Assembly: GCA_903632075.3 (NCBI GenBank)
Contig: CAHIKZ030000805.1
Location: forward strand, 609,501-673,500
DNA from: Acanthosepion pharaonis
Lineage: Eukaryota; Mollusca; Cephalopoda; Sepiida; Sepiidae
Direction: 5' to 3'
Length of the DNA stretch: 64,000 nucleotides
Positions 44,623 to 55,911 of this stretch are shown one piece after another. Below the pieces are notes generated by a model, which worked only from the letters and a program-made list of their open reading frames with translations, did not search any database and was not told where the DNA came from. The stretch's first letter is position 1, and each line of letters starts with the position of its first letter. A program made the translations under genes and the position numbers.

Positions 44623-45243
44623 TAGCATTCTTTAGCACAAATACATGCATACATAAATGCACATCGTGCTACCTGAAACACTAGGTGCAAAATGATTTTC
44701 TTAAAAAAAGCAGAGAAAAGAAAAAGAAAGCGAAAAATTTAATATGAGGTGAATTCCGTTATTTCCTGGTGGAGTGAATTCGATAGATGTTAAATATCCG
44801 GCGAGATATGGGAAACCGTTAAAGATGTATAGACTGATCAATCTGTTCGAATTCCTCGGAATTTGGTGGTGGTATTTCTTCATCGACGCCATATTTGCAT
44901 CCAGCTCACAAAAACTCAAAAACATTAAGTTCCTTCGGAGAATATTCAGATAGGAACCTTCACTTGTGTCTTGGCGATGGCATAGACCAATCGACATTGA
45001 GAACTCAGTTCAGGGAACAAGAAGAAAATTATTTCTTCAGAGTTGCCTCTCTTGTTACGCTGTTATACTATTTGCCTTTATTCCTATTTTACTGCTTTTT
45101 TACCTTCAACACTGAATAGTGCCTCTTTTTGTGCTCTCTCATGAGTCAGTTATTAGGTAATTTAATTTGTAAACAAGCATGGATAAGATGTTGGTGATTG
45201 GGTGTACGAGCGCGCATGCTTAGAAACAAAACAGAAAAGTCGG

Positions 45244-45246
<3 letters not shown>
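44622..45246. other. No gene recognised
   Basis: ORFs of 74-98 codons on opposite strands near 44.7-45.1 kb have no recognisable domain. Confidence 0.35.

Positions 45247-45276
<30 letters not shown>
45247..45276. repeat. (GA)n microsatellite
   Basis: Pure GA run. Confidence 0.95.
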
Positions 45277-45277
<1 letters not shown>

Positions 45278-45419
45278 GTTTACCCGATTTCACGACTCAC
45301 TTGTAGAAAATTATAAATTAGTTGTGTGTGAAATTCACCTATAAAAATGATTTCCTCTATTCATAAAAAAATATTATGAGAGTACATTATTTATTTTTTA
45401 TTATCATTCAAGCATGTGC

Positions 45420-45790
45420 TTGTTCACACCAAGTGTCTGGTGCTCATCGTTGAAGAGACTAATTGACAGCAAGTCTACTCTAAACTTCAGCACTCTTCTC
45501 AGTATCGGTACCAACAACGCCGTAGTCTACAGTCTCAACTCTTGTATCTACGATTCGTCCAGTGTCTTTTTCGCATGATTCAAACTAAACTATTATTATG
45601 CGAGTCTATACTTCATATTTGATATCTTTCTCAGCTCCCATGCAAGATCCTGGTATCTTTTTCCAGTTTCATACATATTCATTCCGTGATCTGGCAGGTT
45701 GCCTTTTCCTTATGTGTAATTATCAGATCCGGTTTTCTTGCTAGAACGAAGTTGTCGGTCTGGATGCCAAAATCCCAGAGTATTTTATGT
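45420..45790 (-). pseudogene. Non-LTR reverse transcriptase C-terminal fragment, second lineage
   Basis: The minus strand reads LWDFGIQTDNFVLARKPDLI then ITHKEKATCQITE, followed after a break by KRYQDLAWELRKISNMKYRL and, after more damage, TTALLVPILRRVLK. The 'WDF-x-IQTD-x-x-x-ARRPDL' string is characteristic of one animal non-LTR lineage distinct from the 27.5-kb family. Dead, with frameshifts. Confidence 0.75.
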
Positions 45791-46980
45791 TTTTTTTCCT
45801 TGTTCGGCACTACTTAAAAAAAAAAATGAGGAACATTCTTTTGGAAAATAATGTTTGTAGATTAGCATTCTTTCGGCTTTCTTTAGGTCGCAACACTTGT
45901 CTGAATAGAAAAATATTGATTTATTATCGATTTAGAAGGGGACCCTGTTTATAATATCGATACGATATCAAATCAATCCCTAATTTTTCCAGAGTTATTG
46001 GTTTTAACCGTTTTGCGTACGAAAACAGAGGTTTTTTTTGTATGTGAGGCTACAAAAGCATATATTCATTTTTTATGTAAAGAACAAGAATTTACATAAA
46101 TTAATAAAATTATGTATCCTATTTATTCTTAGTTTGCGATAAATAATTATGAATTTCAAATGTTTGTACGTGTGCTTCTGAAAAAAATCACATACAAAGA
46201 AAAGGATTTAAAAAAATGTTTAAAAATTAGTTTAAAAAAAACTTTAGAAAAATTAAGTATAAAAAAATGCAGATTTCAATAATGTTAACCCATTTTCAAA
46301 CTTGACATTTGTAAATTAACAAGTAAGGGGCTAAGGTGTTAATTTAGCCCAATAACTCTGTAAAAGACAGGGGTCGCTTTGACACTATATCGATATTATC
46401 AACAGGCTCACTTTTCTAAATCGATAACAAATCAATATTTTTTTTATTCTGATAAGTGTCGCGAGCATTCTTTAAACCCTTCCCCGCCAATTATTTTGGA
46501 AAAAAAACGTTTCATTTTCAAACGATTTTTTTATTTATTTTTAATATAGTAACTAAGAAACTGAGGCACCTTGAAGCATCCGAGCGGTGGCTAACACCTC
46601 TACCAGACGTATGAGTTGACATTTGAACTCATTTCATACTCAGAAGGACAAAAAAAGAATCAAGATCGACGTATAAACACGTCTGTAGATGGTTTTTGAT
46701 CGTTATGTTTTGGGCATGTTTAGACACTTTCGGTTAAAACAGATACACATGTCTATGCCTGGGAAGGAGTTAAGAATGCTAATCTACAAAAAATTATTTT
46801 TCCCTCCAAATTTTTACCGATTTTTTATGAATGGACCAGTAGCGTCGTTTGTGATGATACATGTTCTTGTGGTCAAACGCGAAACGTTCATCACCATCAT
46901 CATCATTATTATTATTATTTTATTTTGTTACTCCAACAAGGATCAAATAATGCCAATCATAATAATGCTAAAAAATTACT
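45791..46980. other. AT-rich DNA, no gene recognised
   Basis: Two paired stretches (TTGATTTATTATCGATTTAG near 45920 and ATCGATAACAAATCAATATT near 46420) are roughly inverted, so an old TIR element of about 500 bp is conceivable. A 108-codon ORF near 46.7-47.0 kb has no recognisable domain. ATC/ATT triplet run at 46893-46922. Confidence 0.35.
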
Positions 46981-47283
46981 CAGTCAGTTATGTGTCATGC
47001 GTGGTACACGCTTAGGAGAGCATGTATCTTTTGATACATGACTGACGAAGCAGATTTTTTCCCGTAGTAGGTTGCTATTTCTTTCTGCGGTAGATCAGTT
47101 GCCATCCAAGGCTATAGAACCCAGTCTGTCCTGCTATTTACACATAGCCGATGGGGGGAGAAGAGAATTTCATACCTTTCCCAAGTGTATTAGCATGTAA
47201 GTGAATGTAATGGATTCGACTGGAATTCAAACTCGGCTCTCCGATTCCTCAATCCGAGCCGCTATCCATTACTGCACCGTGTA
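46981..47283 (-). mobile_element. tRNA-derived SINE, minus strand (GATACATGA-tail type)
   Basis: Same order as 29319-29634: CAGTCAGTTATGTGTCATGC at the 3' end, GTCCTGCTATTTACACATAG, then B-box reverse GGAATTCAAACTCGG and ATCCATTACTGCACCGTG. Flanks AAAAAATTACT and AAAAAATGACT look like a slightly diverged target duplication. Confidence 0.85.
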
Positions 47284-47469
47284 TCAAAAAATGACTACTA
47301 ATAGTATTACTTCTTGTACAACAACTACTAGCCAAATTAAATAAATAAAATAAGCAACTACTAGACCCAAAATAATAACCTTCGGGTGGGAATAGAAAAA
47401 TGAAAGGCAGTGAACAACTAAACAAATCTCTCAACCCTGTGAGCAAATTAAAAAAAAGATTGTAGGACA

Positions 47470-47660
47470 TGATGGTGACAGTCTTGACTTTAACATACTT
47501 GGAAGAGTTCCAAAGAGATTGTAAAAAGGGTGAAAGAATTAAGAATCCGAGGAAAAATTGAAATAATCCAAACCATAGTATTACTTAAAGTCAACTTGAA
47601 TACTGAGGATGGTGCTGGTGTATTGTGGAGACTTCTTATCACGTTCATGTAAAAACGAAT
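47470..47660 (+). pseudogene. Non-LTR retrotransposon C-terminal fragment (45.5-kb lineage)
   Basis: The frame reads VKRVKELRIRGKIEIIQTIV then LLKVNLNTEDGAG, matching the 'ELGIR-x-R-x-E-x-IQ-TALL' end that follows the IQTD region in the 45.5-kb lineage. Short and decayed. Confidence 0.55.
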
Positions 47661-48353
47661 TGAAGGCAAAATAATGAAGTTGTTTGTTTTTTTCTAATTG
47701 ACAAAATCTTTGCAGCGATAGTTATTTATTGCTCATACTCTCTCTGTCTGTCTGTCTCTCTCTCCCTCTCTTTGTATCTGTCTGTCTGTCTGTCTCTCTC
47801 TCTTTCTGGCATTTTTTTTGTAACTATCCGTTTTCCACTCTTTTTTTTCTCAGTTTCTCTCTTTCTTTGTGTTTCTCTATGCCTCTCTCACTTTGATTCT
47901 GTCACTCTCTCGCTCGGTCTCTCGAATCAATATGTCGACCTAAATTGATTAAAAGTGACAAAAATATATTCAAAATCCAATATCGGCAAATACCAAAGAC
48001 TGTGTTTGTTTATGATGGTCGGTCTGAGGCTTTCTAATTATCAGAAATGCAATTAATGTTTTTTTTTTGTTTTGTTTTTTTTTGTTTTTTCATTTGAACG
48101 GAACATTGTGCGCTTCTGTACGGAGCTAATGTCGTTAAAATCGTTAACGGTTCTTCTAAATGTCCTAATGTGTTGGAAGCTAATAATAAATGAATACGTG
48201 AATAACATTAGCGGCGCATAATTGTATATTAAATGTGGAATGTGAGGCATATCATTTATGAAACTAATTTTTCACTGTGTTTTGTCTTATTTTTATTGTC
48301 TTATCTATAAATTTACATCTATTTATTTTATTTGTTCTACGACGATTTGTGAG
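47661..48353. repeat. CT/TCTG-rich low-complexity DNA, otherwise empty
   Basis: 47738-47910 is made of CTCT, GTCT and TTCT blocks. A T-rich run lies at 48057-48090. No gene seen. Confidence 0.7.
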
Positions 48354-48698
48354 GCTTACGGCTACATTACACTGAAACACCGGTTACCATACGATCAACG
48401 AAGTTAAGCAACGTCGAACCTGTTCAGTACCTAGATGGGTGACCGGTTGGAAATCCCAGGCACTGTGCGGGTGGTGTAATGTATAATGGCTCGGAATTCA
48501 ATTCCAGTTGGGTTCCTTATATTCACTTACGTGAAAATATACTTCAGAACTGTAGGAATTCACCAAGCTACGAATTAATTAGTAAGACTTGTATCACTAA
48601 AATTATTATTATCTCCCCAAAAATAAAATAATTCTTACAATCTTAAAATATTTCCTGGCTTTAAATAACCTGCAAAATGTTGATAAGCCATAGAAAAG
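48354..48698 (+). mobile_element. Full-length composite 5S-tRNA SINE
   Basis: 5S-like head GCTTACGGCTACATTACACT, AACGAAGTTAAGCAACGTCG, TACCTAGATGGGTGACCGGT, AAATCCCAGGCACTGTG, then GCGGGTGGTGTAATGTATAA, body, and 3' end GGCTTTAAATAACCTGC. This copy retains the 5S terminal stem region (CCCAGGCACTGTG) before the tRNA-like part, which shows the fusion point. Confidence 0.9.
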
Positions 48699-49542
48699 GA
48701 GTCTATCGATCAATCAGTCAAAATCTGGTGATTTTTTAAATTTCATTCAACGAGCATAGTAAGATTTTTTATTGGTCAGTATTTGTGGCTGTGTTTTATT
48801 GGTACATAATGTCACGTGATTGGTGGCAGTGTGTGTGTGTGTGTGTTTGTTTGTTGGACACCTGCAACGTTTTTATTGTGCAAAATGCAACACTTCAGAT
48901 TACAGCGAATCTGTCTCTTTATGCGCGCAACATGTCATTTGATTCTACACCAGGCGAAGTTGTCCTCCGGAATAATCTGACTTAAGGTCATATTTTGTTG
49001 AGCACTAGGAATCAAAGTCACGGCAACCATTTAATATGTCTAATGGTCGCAGATTCGTGGACATTTGGATTATTTTGCCAGTGGATTGATGTCTTTGTGG
49101 TAGATACTAAAAATATTCATCTGTCCATACTTCTACGTGGACTGGATGTAGCACAAAGAACGTACACACGTCTGTATACCACAGTTTCATCGGCATATTG
49201 CTACAGGCGTCAAAGAGTATCAACCTCAACCTACCTCGTTAATGCTTGGAGACGGATCTATAGGAACCAAGCTACCCTTTACTTGTATCGGATTTCATCC
49301 AAAACAAGAGTGGCTGATCAAATGCCAAAACGTGTTTCATAATACTTTTTTAAAAAAGTGTCAAAAATAATCCTCTTTTAATGTGAGGTACGAAAATCAA
49401 ATGAGTCAGTTGATAAGCTAATAAAGCGGATTACACTTCTTGAAGCGAAAATGAAAAATACATATAATTTTTATTTTTATTTTTAATACTATGTCTTTTC
49501 AAGATCATGACTCTCCACAGATTCTTTTTATTTAATGTCTGC
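48699..49542 (+). other. Uncharacterised open frame at 48995-49342
   Basis: 115 codons (MLSTRNQSHGNHLICLMVAD...) with a His/Arg-rich second half. There is no domain I recognise and no splice or promoter context. A (GT)n run lies at 48832-48846. Probably repeat debris. Confidence 0.25.
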
Positions 49543-49790
49543 GAATTGCCATGACTTCTTGTGAAAGATAGGGGAGTAATTTCCTATTGCTTTCTCCACA
49601 GTTAGGAATTCTTAGTTTTCTTAGATTAGTTGTTATCAAAACTTTATTCTGCTATTTAACCCATAGCTTTTAGGGGGTTTCATTCCATTTTTACGAGCAT
49701 TAGTGCGAAATTGAATGCAGCAGAACAGAACTTGAACTCGGATCGCCGATTTTATTTTCCGTGCCGATAACCGTTACGCTACCTGCATGT
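49543..49790 (-). mobile_element. tRNA-derived SINE, minus strand
   Basis: Reverse B box GAACTTGAACTCGGATCG, GCTATTTAACCCATAGCTTT, and a 3' module with TTTCCTATTGCTTTCTCCAC (inverse of GGAGAAGGCAATGG). Same type as 19806-20072. Confidence 0.8.
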
Positions 49791-49800
49791 TCTTTATTCG

Positions 49801-49834
49801 TAGAGAGAGAGAGGGAGAGAGAGAAAGAGAGAGA
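49801..49834. repeat. (GA)n microsatellite
   Basis: GA run abutting the SINE head. Confidence 0.9.
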
Positions 49835-50811
49835 ATAAATACCTAGACGCATTGGTCAGTGTTGCTTAGCGATAATCAATTCTTATTAGCTTATTTTACT
49901 TTTTCAGATCCACTGGGCGACTGGAATTAAAGATCAAAATAAGCGAAGCATTTTTTTTTCTTGCATAGTGCATATTTTTTTTGTAAGAAACAAGTGTTAT
50001 TTATTTCAGGTTCAAGACTTCAAGACAGTGAATTTCATTATGAGAAATCTTTGCTATTATTTACTTTCATTTTAATATTTATTAATATTTGCCTCTGGCT
50101 GTCAATCTAAATGTAAATAGATGGTGCAGTGAATTTTATGATTTAAAACTAAAAAATGAATATTTTAGGATTTAAAATTGAAAAATATGTATGTGTGGAG
50201 GAGGAATTGGATTTTCCTCAGGAAATGTTTTAATACGACTGCCTACTAAATTTAAAAATTACCTTAGAGTTTGAGGACATTTAAAAGTTAACCAAGCAGA
50301 TATTATTATTATTATTAAGATGAAGAAGAAATGAATCTAGAAATAAATAATCAAATTTAAATATAATCCTAGAAATTGAACTGGCATCTCAGACAAACGT
50401 ATTCACATCATCATCATTACTAAATTTACTCCAGTGCAAGGAGACCCCCGCCCCGCCCCCGACACACATATACACAAATACTAATCAATCCTGCTTCAAC
50501 ACAAAACGAAATAAAACTAGAACATTGTGTTGCGCCAGTTTTTCAATTGGGAAGTGCCCATTTGTCATGAAATTCAACATTCGAAATTTGTTGCCAATGG
50601 AAAAGACGCAACTACCTCACCCACCAAACAGGTTCTAGCTTATGAAGAATTTATATATGCATACATATAAATGCACACACACAGACAACGTTGTCGGTAG
50701 TATTTAATCAAACGGGGGTGGGGGGATGTTCTCGTTTCACTGCCCATATCTACGGATATCTCGTTTTAGTCCTTAATACTGCTCAGTTATTACTCTAAGC
50801 TGTTGATCTAA
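49835..50811. other. No gene recognised
   Basis: AT-rich with a short ATT run near 50302. Confidence 0.4.
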
Positions 50812-50839
50812 GCTTTCGGCTCACGTGAGCCATCTTCAG
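50812..50839 (-). other. CTGAAGA...GAAAGC hairpin motif
   Basis: The minus strand reads CTGAAGATGGCTCACGTGAG then CCGAAAGC, a 5-bp GC-rich stem (GGCTC/GAGCC) around ACGT, flanked by CTGAAGAT and GAAA. See the related finding. Confidence 0.5.
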
Positions 50840-51183
50840 AGTGGTTATTGGGACATTTAAACAAAGATATTCACCATCAAAGATGATATTCTGTTATGTT
50901 GACATAGAAGATTGCTATGCGACGATAACGGTCGCGGAATACCTTATATCAAAGAACAGCATAATAAAAATTATCCAAATGTTGGACAATTTTTGTCTTA
51001 GTCCGAAATTAAAGCAACTATACGTAGTTTAGAACGGCTCATGATCAGACATAATAGACATTCGCTGTTATATTCAACAATATATGTTTGAATATATATT
51101 CCTGCGAATGTGTGTGTATATATATATTATCATTCGCAGAAATTACTGTTTCGCTGTATGACAGCTCCTTAGTGCGACTAGAC
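50840..51183. other. No gene recognised
   Basis: A 63-codon ORF (50841-51032) without a domain; otherwise empty. Confidence 0.35.
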
Positions 51184-51258
51184 ATCCGAATGCCTCAAGC
51201 CAGGATTGAATCCCAACCGATTTGGTGAGTTTCTACCACTGAGCTATCTTCATTCGAC
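51184..51258 (-). mobile_element. tRNA-like sequence, minus strand
   Basis: The minus strand has a strong A box (TAGCTCAGTGGTAGAA) and a B-box-like GGGATTCAATCC, about 34 bp apart. The T stem does not pair, so it is a tRNA pseudogene or SINE head rather than a tRNA gene. Confidence 0.55.
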
Positions 51259-51262
51259 AGCG

Positions 51263-51301
<39 letters not shown>
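51263..51301. repeat. (TA)n microsatellite
   Basis: TA run followed by GACAGACAGACAGA. Confidence 0.95.
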
Positions 51302-51302
<1 letters not shown>

Positions 51303-51388
51303 CAGACAGACAGAGAAGGGATGCTATAGGTAAATTACACTGTATAGTAGGGTCAGTTGGACACCATCTGTGAGAAAAAAAAAACACC

Positions 51389-51666
51389 ATGACGCAATTC
51401 ACTCCACCAGAAATTTGGAAACGGCATGCTGTACTGCTTGTCGTTTGCTTCGGAAGCTTCAATGTGAACATTTCAGAGTATTTGAATGTTAATCTGAGTA
51501 CAGTGCAGATGAGTCGGAAAGATTTGGATGAGTCTAATGGTGATTATGAAGGTGTTTGGAGTGATCACAAGTGATGGCGACGTTATGCCTCCATACATCT
51601 TCCCACGGGGCATCACACTCAGCACGGAGACCTATATCAAATGCCTTGAGGAGATATATACCAATG
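51389..51666 (+). pseudogene. Internally deleted mariner-superfamily transposase remnant
   Basis: The N-terminus is readable (FTPPEIWKRHAVLLVV, then SEYLNVNLSTVQ: the helix-turn-helix region). Within 60 codons the sequence jumps, with a frame change, to VFGVITSDGDVMPPYIFPRG and TYIKCLEEIY, which belong near the middle of the DDE catalytic domain. The intervening part and the C-terminus are missing. The next element's left arm begins right after EEIYTNG. Confidence 0.75.
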
Positions 51667-52591
51667 GGCAAACATGGAGGAACGTGCCCACGATAAGACG
51701 TAGTGTCAAAAGTATGTAATGACACCACTTTTTTAAAAATCTACCTTTAATCTTCGGCAATATTTTTAAATTTTATAATTCTAATAAAACATACATATGA
51801 AATTGAATTTATACATTTTCTTTGTTCTTATTAATTGACAACAAAAATAATAAATACTATTTATTAAATTGTTTATTTACACTATTTATCTATTATATAA
51901 TTTATGAGAATGGTTGACAAAACATCGGCTAATTGCCAATTGATTCAAATTTTATAAAATATTGGGTTGGTACATAAATTATCAGGCGTTTATTAAACAA
52001 TACTTTTCATGAAAAAAGAAACATAACAATTCAACAACGACATTTTTAAATGATTATTCCAGAGCGTATGATTATCGACTCGCATTTTTATAACCTGAAA
52101 ATAAAATAACATTTTTATAAAAAAAAAAACTAAAGAAAGCAGCAATTTTTATTAACAAATAACTCAACTTCAAAAACGCCTGATAATTATGCACCAACCC
52201 AATAGTAAAAGAATTTCTTTATAGTTGGTTCACATATTTTAATTTAATAAATTTATGAATAAAAAATTGTTTCCATATTTATTTTCTTATGAATTGGTAA
52301 ATGATAAATATTGTGTTACATTAATTAATTAGTTTTTAATGTTGTAAATATTAAATTATTCTTGTAAATAAAAAATTTAATAAATAATCCTTAATGTTTT
52401 TGTTGTAAATTTTCAAAGAAAATGTATAAATTCATTTTCATCATATGGTTAATTTTTATTCCAATTCTAATAATCACTTTTTAAAACAATAAACATTGCC
52501 GAAGAGTGAAGGTAATTAAAAAAGCGGTGTCAGGAGAAAATCCGTCCTTTTGACACTACGTCTTATTTCGGGTACCTTTCTCCATGTTTGC
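51667..52591. mobile_element. Long-TIR non-autonomous element, about 925 bp
   Basis: The left arm (GCAAACATGGAGGAACGTGC, GATAAGACGTAGTGTCAAAA, TCTTCGGCAATATTTTTAAA) is matched inverted on the right (GCAAACATGGAGAAAGGTAC, AATAAGACGTAGTGTCAAAA, TCTTCGGCAATGTTTATTGT). Arms are about 150 bp with indels. The AT-rich interior is related to 17320-17710 and hosts a nested MITE at 51962-52202. The arm starts inside mariner transposase remains, so the exact outer ends are uncertain. Confidence 0.72.
51962..52202. mobile_element. 241-bp mariner-type MITE with intact TA duplication
   Basis: TIRs TTGGGTTGGTACATAAATTA and (inverted) TTGGGTTGGTGCATAATTAT, followed by CAGGCGTTT in both arms. TA lies at 51960-51961 and 52203-52204. 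The ends resemble mariner termini (TTAGGTTGG type). Non-coding and nested in the long-TIR element. Confidence 0.9.
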
Positions 52592-52600
52592 CTGTAGAGA

Positions 52601-52602
52601 TG

Positions 52603-52632
<30 letters not shown>
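52601..52632. repeat. (ATGT)n microsatellite
   Basis: Eight or so GTAT/ATGT tetramers just outside the right end of the long-TIR element. Confidence 0.95.
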
Positions 52633-52633
<1 letters not shown>

Positions 52634-52952
52634 TGTTTAATCTCTACCAGAAAGCTGTAATAATGGCGCATCCACTAAAGATAAAATTCAATCCAATTGT
52701 GAATAGTTGACGAGGCGAGTTCGTCAACTATCAATCAAAAGTAAGAAGCGCCATCACAACTCCAACGTCACAAGTAGATAACACGTACTTTTAAACGAAA
52801 ACAGTTTTTTTCGCTTTTCAAATGTTTACTTTGTAATTAAAAAATATACGGATTTTAAATTACATCGTTTGGTTTCTTAGAATTTTTTCTTAAATAACAA
52901 ATGGGAAAATAATTTTTTTATCAAATTTGTAAAAAGATTTTTATGTGGTAGA

Positions 52953-53028
52953 GTGAGAATAGAGAGAGAATAGAGAGAGAATAGAGAGAATAGAGTGAGA
53001 ATAGAGAGAGAATAGAGAGAGAATAGAG
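52953..53028. repeat. AGAGAATAG minisatellite
   Basis: Short irregular GAGAATAGAGA units. Confidence 0.9.
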
Positions 53029-55176
53029 AGGGCATTAGCACTGTTATCCTGATTATTCTTAAAGTACAAACGCAACAAAACTGGAAATTTCATAGCGAAA
53101 CTTGAAGGAATACAAAATGCACAAATAAGTTTATACAAAATTTTCCTTTATGCGCCTTATTATTATTTAGGCAAGATAACCAGTAGAAAAATAAAATAAA
53201 ATATGCACTCATAAAAGCTAACATAAATTTTTCAGCAAAACTTTCAAGAATGAAAAAATCTTTTCAGAAGGCACAAAAGGGTTTAAACAATATATATTCT
53301 TTCAAAAAAGATACACTTACTCATTTGAAAGTCGAAACTGAAAAGTTTGGCAGATTCACCAGAGTCACTGGCACTTTAACAGATTTATTCGCAAGAGAAA
53401 CTACAATAATAGTAAGATAAATCTCATTGTATTATTTAAAAAAAAAAAAAACAAGAGTTCAATAATTCATTTAAGGAATTTTTCAGTTTTCTTTTCTGGT
53501 TTCTTTTCGCTTATGCTTTTTTTTTTTTTTTTTTTACTTCTGTTTCTTTCTTCTTTTGCTTCTTATTTCTTTTGTAAGAAACAGCCAAGTTCATTGACTG
53601 ATGACAACTAAAATGCTTTCTTCTTCACAAACAGCCATCAGATTGTGACCACCGAAATCTTTCTTTTCTTCTGTCTTTCTCATTTAAACATTTTTTTCCT
53701 TCTGATCTTCTTAAATCCTGGTTTTTCAAATCAAAACGACTCCAATAGGCTCCAGACTCGTGTCCTAAATTTTAAAATGGCGTAGGTGGAAGTCACCCTC
53801 CTAAGTTGCTGTAATGATCATAAAAAGTTAAAATGTGTTATCCAATATCTGATTTTTGTTTTTAACCGGGCCAATAATTTTTTAGCACATTCTTTTTTTA
53901 TATAGTGAGGTCATAATAATAAGCATTGCATTTTGCCTGCCAATTTCAAATTTCGCGATCTCTAGAAAAAGACTTGATCATGAAGATCGCTTAAGGCGCA
54001 AACTGACACTGTGTACTGTTTATTCATGTGTCTTTACTCTCTATATCCACAAAAACTCCTTTTTTTCGTATATTGAACACCTTTCTACATAAATAGAGCA
54101 AATTTTAAACAATATAAGCATGCGTGTGTGTGTGTGTGTTTTGGCAGCAACCCTTCTCTAATGCATGTTTTAATGAAAATGACTAACAAAGTACTTCTGG
54201 TAAGTGTTTTTTTTTTTTTTTGTATTGGACAATTTCTCCATAAAAAATAAAACATTTTGTTTGCACACAAGAAAAAAAAATCTAAAAAATATTAACAGCA
54301 ATACCTTGTCAGTTATTTTCAATTAAACATATATATCCAGTAATATGCAATCGATGAAGGCTTACAAAGTTGACGTGTGCAAGAATCGAAACATTAACTT
54401 CATTGTATCACACAGAGAAAGCTAATCAATCATGTTAGGCCCTCGAAGAAAGCGAATAAACCTAAAATCACATGATTTTTCTGAAGAGGTCAAAGTTGAC
54501 TTTGTATTCATGTTTAATTCAAAAGAGGTTAATGAATAAATACAAGCAAGCTCACTTTTGTCTCAGGAATTAGTGATTTTCCCATCGGACACTATGATCA
54601 ATATACGAACATAAGAAAAAAACAGGTTTTGAATGTTGATTTTCTCGGCAGGTATACAGACTTTACTCATTTGAATGATTGGCGCAACACAGTCTTACAT
54701 TTCCCTTTATTTGGTCTCGTACCACATCACGTTGAATTGTAATATAAGTAAATCTCTGGTGAAATCAATAGGGATGAACAAAAGCTCCTTCCTTTTTACA
54801 AATCCGAGAATATATATATATATATATATATATATAAACACTGGAATCTTTTGCAAATACCCCATATTAACTAGACAAACACAAGGAATAACAGCTTTGA
54901 GAAAATGCAAAAGAAGTCAAAAATATTTATTCTTAAAGAAATTTGAATATATATATATATATATATATATAATATTCTACGGATGGTCGTAGATTGACGA
55001 TCGGAGAAATTGCAATGAAAAAGAATTACAATAAAAAATGAATGAAATACTCGTAAAAAACAATAAATTAAATTTAACACGAGACTTTTGATTGCATTTT
55101 TTATTTGAATTATTTTAATTTTATAATAAATTTTCGACGAGAATTTATAATTAAAATATTGATTGATAATTTCTAT
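53029..55176. other. AT-rich DNA with microsatellites, no gene recognised
   Basis: (TA)n at 54812-54836 and 54948-54971, (GT)n at 54124-54140. A GATGAAGGCTTACAAAG...AATCGAAACATT string at 54355-54397 weakly resembles the hairpin family. ORFs shorter than 105 codons overlap the microsatellites and are not credible. Confidence 0.4.
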
Positions 55177-55344
55177 TTACCATATACACTCGTCTATAAT
55201 CCGTTTTCATGTCTCGTGCGACCTTTGAATTTTTGTCATAAATTTTAACCCCTCCAGAAAAAAAATTACCTGTACGAACCGCTATTTTTCTTTGTAAAAA
55301 AACTGATCATAAAGGCTCACACTTTGCCCAAGTATATACGGTAA
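55177..55344 (-). mobile_element. Short MITE of the 'accgtatatactcg' family
   Basis: Left TTACCATATACACTCGTCTA, right AAGTATATACGGTAA, interior ACTGATCATAAAGGCTCACA. A 168-bp deletion derivative of the 42.7-kb element in opposite orientation. Confidence 0.75.
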
Positions 55345-55911
55345 ACAATGTTTACATTTTGTATGTAAACAATGTGTCGTAATTATATTACATAATATGG
55401 CAAGTTTCTATACTCGAGTTATGTCCCTTATATTCGCCACAGCAGTTGGCGGTCTTTTTGTTATGACAATGGTCGAGTATTCCAAGAGATTTATGGAGCC
55501 AGAAGTTGAAAAATCGATTCCGTGAAAGAGTAGAGTGTAACAATAATGACTGAAAAATATATTTAAATACTCACATATGAGAATGTTCTAATGATCCTAA
55601 AATATGCCATCACTTGTTTTAAAATACAACTTTCTGGGGAATCATTTTTCTGTTGTTATTGATTAATAAACTGACCTCGCTTTGAATTACTACATATTAA
55701 TATAACTGAAAAAAAAAATCATCTTTAAAATCTCACATGTGAAACTCTTCTAATAATAGTGAGGACTTAAAATATGCCATCATTTTTATGATATGGGAAT
55801 TCTTCTGATGACATTCATTACTTAATAATTAATGCATTCACTGATTAAAATGACGTCGGTATCAACATAATTTTAATTCTGCTGGTTTCTTCGTTCTTTA
55901 GAACGAATGTT
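55345..55911. other. No gene recognised
   Basis: Two repeats of AAAATATGCCATCA(C/T)TT near 55600 and 55760 with similar flanks suggest a decayed tandem duplication of about 165 bp. Confidence 0.4.

Noticed and set aside
44325..44690. YIYIYI-containing ORFs here and at other (TA)n sites
   Set aside because: Microsatellite translations.
48995..49342. 115-codon ORF as a gene
   Set aside because: No domain, no splice or promoter context, and the region is surrounded by repeats; kept only as an uncharacterised frame.
51184..51258. Functional tRNA gene (minus strand)
   Set aside because: Good A box, but the T stem does not pair and no acceptor stem forms.
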